A stretch of 64,000 nucleotides of DNA. Source: Ophioderma brevispina (lineage: Eukaryota > Echinodermata > Ophiuroidea > Amphilepidida > Ophiodermatidae). Location of the stretch: contig JAMKCH010010298.1 of assembly GCA_023653785.1 (NCBI GenBank), positions 1 through 64,000 of the forward strand. The letters are read 5' to 3'. Shown here one piece after another: positions 59,121-64,000 of this stretch. The notes beneath the pieces are model-generated. The model had not been told where the DNA came from. It made no database searches and saw only the letters and a list, made by a program, of their open reading frames with translations. Both the position numbers and the translations under genes were made by a program. Numbering within the stretch: position 1 is the first letter of the stretch; each line of letters begins with the position of its first letter.

Positions 59121-60893
59121 TCTTAAACAGCTTTATCATTTAAGGGTGATAGAGGGTCCTTTCAGTACGCACACCTATTTGCAGATGCGCATCGTTTAGC
59201 GTGAATACTTACGCACTCGCTATATGTGCGTCGACTGTTTTCTTGAGATGCGTCTAACGCTAGCGCGTGGTTTCGTGAAGTTTTGCATTCTTTGTGCAGT
59301 TTTGCATTCTCGTTTAGTTTTGGATTATTTCGTGGGCTTTTTTATTCACTCGTACTTTTCGGGTAATTTCACAAAATTCGCTTTAATAAATTAATACCGA
59401 TAGGCATCTTTCTACCCCACATAAAAACCCCAACATTTCGGAGAACCAGGAGAAATCGGAGGAAAGTGTAAGCGCATTTTCAATTGAGGGTCGTCGAATT
59501 TTGAGGTTCAAGAGCTCATTCAGCAATTAAAAAAGTATCTTCGCTACAAGACTTGCGGGGTGATGAATAGTGAACCTTCGGAATAATGAACCTTTACCGA
59601 CAGACCGAAGAACAAACGCAGGAGACCAAAGTGGGTATATGCATCTGTATCGTGCATGAACAATTTATTATCACAGCCCAAATTCCAGTCCACTTAACAA
59701 TCATCATAAAACCAAGAAACTCTCTTAGTCATCCACAATATCAAACTAGGAAAACCTCCTAGAATCCCCAATATCAAACCAGGAAACCATCCCTCCTAGT
59801 CCTTTGCAGTGTTACAATGCATATATTAAAATTGATCAAGAAACTCTTTGAACCAATGATAGAATTTCATTCCAATATGACTATCCATCAGGCAGGAGAA
59901 CTCTGACCAGTCTCCTGATTATTTCCTATCTGCAATTTGTGCAACTCATTACATGTAACCATTCCTAATAGCAATGCTCCACCACTGATCATAATCTTTA
60001 AGCTAAGTCTATAATTTCCTTTTTCAAACAATAGAGATTTACCAAAATACTACACAGCAGTTTGTCATGGCTCGTAATGATCTTCTTGCCGCACATCTGT
60101 TTCCGGTACTTAATTTTAACTTACGATTTTACACAGATGTTTTTGTTGTCAGAGCTGAAGTAATGATCTACTTCCACACATTGTTGTCCTGTAACATAAT
60201 TTTACTTTTATATAATTTCGATTAGCTTGGCTAAAGAATCATCTTCTGGAGTTCATCTAATATGTCAACTAAAATAATTGATGCCATTAATTTAAAATGC
60301 CAATTTCCGCCAACCCCCCCCCATGAAGGCTGCACAAACAAAGCCAATATCTTCGTAAAATGCAAACACGGTAAAATTCAAGCAAGCAGCCATAGAGAAA
60401 CTGATCTCGTTTATAAACAAATGGCCCCCAAAAAATGTGGTGAGGGTGGGGAAACTTTGGCCAAAACATATAACAACCTTCATGCACGCTGTCAGAATGC
60501 ACTGTGACGATGGTCCACAAGGATGCCCAACTCCCGGGCTCAATCACATGATGCACGACAGAGCAACAAAAGGCTATTATGAAAATAAGGAAACTTAAAG
60601 GCAGCTCATAGCATTAAGGCAGCATGTGAAACAACAGGGAATGTGAACCTTGCTCTTCTGCAATCGGCAAATGCGTTTTAATTCGATAAACTTCTTAAAA
60701 CGTATTAAGAATAATATCGAGAGAACTCCGCAATGAACATGAAGAAATTATTAGGGCCCTATATAGATACTTTGATGCAGCGATGCCACGACTGCAATAT
60801 TATTTTCACTTTTTGAAAACCCAACCTGAGATATTACAATCAGATTAAGTTTTCTATGTTTTGGTGTTGATGACACCAATCAAATTATTGGAA

Positions 60894-60940
60894 ATCCTTA
60901 ACCCTATAACCCTAAAACTTACCCTAACCCCCTGAAACTA
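60894..60940. repeat. Degenerate telomere-like CCCTAA words
   Basis: Four imperfect AACCCTA/ACCCTAA words in 47 bp. Too short and irregular to be a real interstitial telomere. Confidence 0.4.
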
Positions 60941-60999
60941 AAACTTGATCCTATCATGATTGTCTGCTTCAAATCAATGTTCATTAAAAGTTTGGAATA

Positions 61000-61290
61000 G
61001 AGAGAACCCCTTTTGAAATTCAGAATATAAAACACGGATCTGGTTTCAAAATAGCGAACCTTTAGATTGGAAAAACGAGCCTTCTTCATAATATTCGGAA
61101 CAAAAAAAAAGATCCATTACAAATTCAGAATAGAGACCCCTTCCAATTATCGGAATAGCGAACCCAATTTTCGGAATAGCAAAGGTTACCTTTTAAAGGT
61201 TTAAAAAAGGCAATGCTAAAAACGCAGGTTCGGGGAAAAGAACCTTCGAGAACATGAACCTTCAGAATATCGAGAGGACCCCCAAAATAA
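61000..61290. repeat. Degenerate GGAATAGCGAACC word array
   Basis: About ten loose copies of TTCGGAATAGCGAACCTT, related in style to the array at 13.2-13.5 kb. Confidence 0.6.
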
Positions 61291-62403
61291 CTACTTCCAA
61301 ATCTCACGAGTCGCTAGGTGAATTCGGGAAGGATCAGAAGTCTGTATTGCCTTATGTTCCAGCATGTTAGCCTGATGCACATGCACAAACTTGTTTGGTT
61401 GCTTCTTTTTATAGCCAACAATTGCTGATGAGGTTCGTGCATGAAGTTGACATATATTCCAATTCTTTCTAAAACTTTTTTTTTGGGGAATGGTAAATTT
61501 TGTTATATTCTGACGTTTATGCCACTTATCTATAGATAATAAATCACTTGTGTGATATAAAAATTGCGTGTACCGTAAATGCTATCATAATCACTGTTTA
61601 GCATGGTTGATTGCGTGTAACCTGGCGCGTGTTGTGCGTAGGGTACGGGAAAGAGTGCTGCGCCCACAAGTTAACCAAGACGCACTTAACATTAAAAAAG
61701 GTGCATTTGTGGATACCTTTGGCAGATTCTAGGAAAACTAAGCGTTGACCCCCTATTTTTATTGATGCGCTAAAGATCGGCTATGATTTTAACTAATTTA
61801 AAAAATAAAAAATTGGCCCTCAGAAGTGATTTTTTTATGGAGAAAATGGCGTCTTTTTCTATTTTCCCATATAGAGCTCTGTACAAATTTTTCCGAAAAA
61901 TGTGATTTTGAAAAAGTCATTTACACCGATGAAGAAAATACATCTATCTGAAAATAAAGAAAATCTGGCCGTTAGCTTTATGATCCTCTATCACCCCCCG
62001 TACGGTCATCTTTAACCAATTCCGCGGATTAACTTTACAAGCTTAAATACAAGAAAGGAAAAGAACTGCCATCACCCAGTGAAAACAAATCGAACAACCG
62101 CTGACAAACACGCAAAAGATCATATGCAACGAGAGGCAATGTTGGCAGGCGCGCGCCAAAGTAGCAAAACGCGGTATGGCGCTGAGCGCTGCAACCTAAA
62201 GATAACTTCAATACGCAGCGCGTACTACCTGAGTTCAATTACACGAATTGAACCCGGGCATCAGCCAATGAAATTGCTTACATTTTTCACACAGATGTTT
62301 AAAATGGTATTTATGATAAACATCAACTGCATACCATAAAATCCTAACGAATAAGCTTTTACAATTGAATATTTATAGTTATACAAAAATTGAATGACTA
62401 GTG

Positions 62404-62513
62404 CGTGGAATAGTAAATAAACACAATGTCAAATTGACTTTTCTATTTACGAGGCGAAGCGAGTGAAATGGAACATTCCAAATTTGACAGGAGGATATAT
62501 TTTTACTATTCCA
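62404..62513. repeat. Palindrome P4, centre GCGAAGC
   Basis: GTGGAATAGTAAA and TGTCAAATT on the left pair with AATTTGACA and TTTACTATTCCAC on the right, with several indels. The centre ACGAGGCGAAGCGAG contains GCGAAGC, the well-known exceptionally stable DNA mini-hairpin. Confidence 0.8.
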
Positions 62514-63439
62514 CAAACATAGGCATTAATTTGTTTTAGATAACGATAAAACAATAATTTTTTCTGCGTTGAATATACTACTATTCAATGGCTCATCGTA
62601 TATAACAGATTATAGTGTATGTGTGAGTGCGTGTACATACGAGGAAGGGAGCGTGTTTGGGGGAATGTGTGTGTGGGTGGGTGGTGTGGGTGGTGTAGGT
62701 GTGCGTGTGTGTGTGTGTGTGCGAGCGTGTGTGTGAAGAGACAACGACAGTGGTAATTGAACGTTAACCACTTTAGAGGCTTTTATAATTCGCTTTCGGT
62801 TGATTATTAACCTTCGTCAGATCCTATTTACACTTGAAAATTAACGCATGTGTCGTCTGCCGTGTCAGTTCATGCATATTGTCGAGGGTATGGTTTTACT
62901 GTTTTTTGGAGGGGATGTGTTTGTACCTAAATTTAAAAACAGACCAAGATGTAGTCGGAGTAGTAGATATATTATAAGTGTAAACGTTCCTTTATTGCAG
63001 ATAAAAGCTACACAATTTGGATAATTATTTTAAAATTAATTTAAATTCATGATCGCTTTTGAGTTAAATCAGTATAAAAAAAAACAAGGTTTGAGATCAT
63101 CATAGTTGTCCTGTCTGCGTGTAGAAGGTGCAAGAAATGCTAAATTAAATGCACGTAACACTTAACCCTCTCCCTGCTGGGGTTTGAAAATGAGATGTTA
63201 TGCCAGGCCAATGACAATCTTTGGTTAGACAGTGCTACTACTGGAAGCTAAATCAATTTATGACTGGTCCTAGCGCAAAATCCGTAAAAGGGATTGAGAA
63301 ACGGTTCACAGGAAAGTTGTAAGGAATTCTTTGACAAAAGAGGACTGCTTGAAACCGGTCTCTGTAATTTGCAGAATAAAAATTGCAGAAAATGCAGAGT
63401 TCTCCAAGTGTGCGAGTTTTCATGATAGTGAGTTATACT
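62514..63439. other. No gene; (TG)n microsatellite at 62,700-62,736
   Basis: TG repeats with GGTGG interruptions from 62,660. The rest is AT-rich with no recognisable frame. Confidence 0.45.
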
Positions 63440-63960
63440 TTTACCTAGCATTAACCCAAGCCTATTGCCCAGGAATATTTCTAAAAATCATATATTGTTA
63501 ATTTGTGTTTGTTATCAAACACAAAGAACAGTTTTTTAAAACCAACATTGACTTTTATTTTTTCATGTGTTTGTTATATGTACATGCCCAAATAAAAGTA
63601 ATTATTTTAGATGATTTATTCCGTTTTGATGAAGCAAGGCCAAAATTAAAATAAATTTTGTATCATGTAAATATATACGGAAGGGGGTACATATGGAAGT
63701 CTTTCCCTCAAATTTGCCCCACCCCCATGGACTAAGTAAAAGTGCGTCTTTACAAATACTATAAGTTAAGAACGAAGACACAACACACCCACCCTGCACC
63801 GCCCCATTGCATCTTATCACACAAAACATGTTGTGTATGTAGGTTAATGATCAACGCCAAGAAAATCTTTCCTCAGAGCACCTCGGACTATAATAATGTA
63901 CATAAAAATCATTGGGCTATGTACAGTAAGCCAACCAGCATGCAGTGCAGACACTGAATC
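63440..63960. repeat. Dispersed repeat, uninterrupted copy
   Basis: Partner of 50,745-52,085. It carries the empty TTAA site at about 63,842-63,845. Noncoding. Confidence 0.7.
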
Positions 63961-64000
63961 ACAACTCAATCTTGAAGTAACTCGCATACATTTTTCTTCT

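Larger units (their letters stand above)
59121..62403. other. No gene recognised; short word arrays and repeats
   Basis: Open frames of 60-89 codons without known domains. GAACCTTCGGAATAAT-like words occur at 59,565-59,600 and densely at 61,000-61,290. GGGTGATAGAGGGTC at 59,144 has an inverted near-copy at 61,982-61,996. No exon or RNA gene could be supported. Confidence 0.4.

Noticed and set aside
60894..60940. Interstitial telomeric repeat
   Set aside because: Only a few imperfect CCCTAA words and no tandem regularity.
59144..61996. 2.85-kb transposon bounded by GGGTGATAGAGG(G/A)TC inverted ends
   Set aside because: Only about 15 bp match, no duplication flanks them, and the interior shows no supporting structure.

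Overview
The window looks like AT-rich animal nuclear DNA, most likely from a marine invertebrate. The reasons are non-LTR retrotransposons whose reverse transcriptase reads like the CR1/L2/Jockey group, many short inverted-repeat elements, long tandem arrays, microsatellites, and no prokaryote-like dense coding. The phylum cannot be fixed from the sequence; echinoderm or hemichordate is only a guess. I find no complete host gene. The best host-exon candidate is an open stretch at 56,845-57,252 with a possible splice acceptor, and its function is unrecognised. The only convincing protein homology is degraded LINE reverse transcriptase, at 37,523-40,510 (-), 9,285-9,545 (-) and a C-terminal piece at 41,405-42,037 (+) that recurs at 44,850-45,435.

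Layout. 1-5,000: a segment duplicated at 34.8 kb, then a TTAA-flanked terminal-inverted-repeat (TIR) element (3,203-4,926) that hosts a second element (3,468-4,415). 5,000-6,000: tRNA-like SINE heads and microsatellites. 7,333-10,146: a long-TIR MITE split by a LINE. 10,640-12,400: a foldback with octamer motifs and an eight-unit tandem array. 13,172-19,345: several arrays of short degenerate words in inverted orientation. 20,720-21,286: a TIR element. 21,957-29,948: a tandem array of seven units of about 1.2 kb, rich in direct-repeat nuclear-receptor half-sites. 31,269-33,025: the 7.3 kb MITE family again, with one copy nested inside another at a TA site.

36,190-49,035: a complex repeat domain. 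A LINE (36,995-40,520) is cut by a 1,113-bp insert with a perfect 11-bp target duplication. The insert's sequence recurs in two 3.3-3.4 kb tandem units that combine it with a LINE 3' end and the TTAA element. 49,055-50,440: a foldback carrying two MITEs 18 bp apart, with a nearby copy preserving the empty state of both sites. 51,414-51,958: another TTAA-type element whose empty site is seen near 63.8 kb. 55-62.5 kb: further foldbacks, including palindromes centred on C(GNA)G mini-hairpins.

The main story is mobile-element stratigraphy: at least five insertions can be dated relative to their hosts from target duplications and empty sites inside the window. The tandem copies at 23-30 kb and 43-48 kb carry many single-base indels, so some of their divergence may be assembly error.
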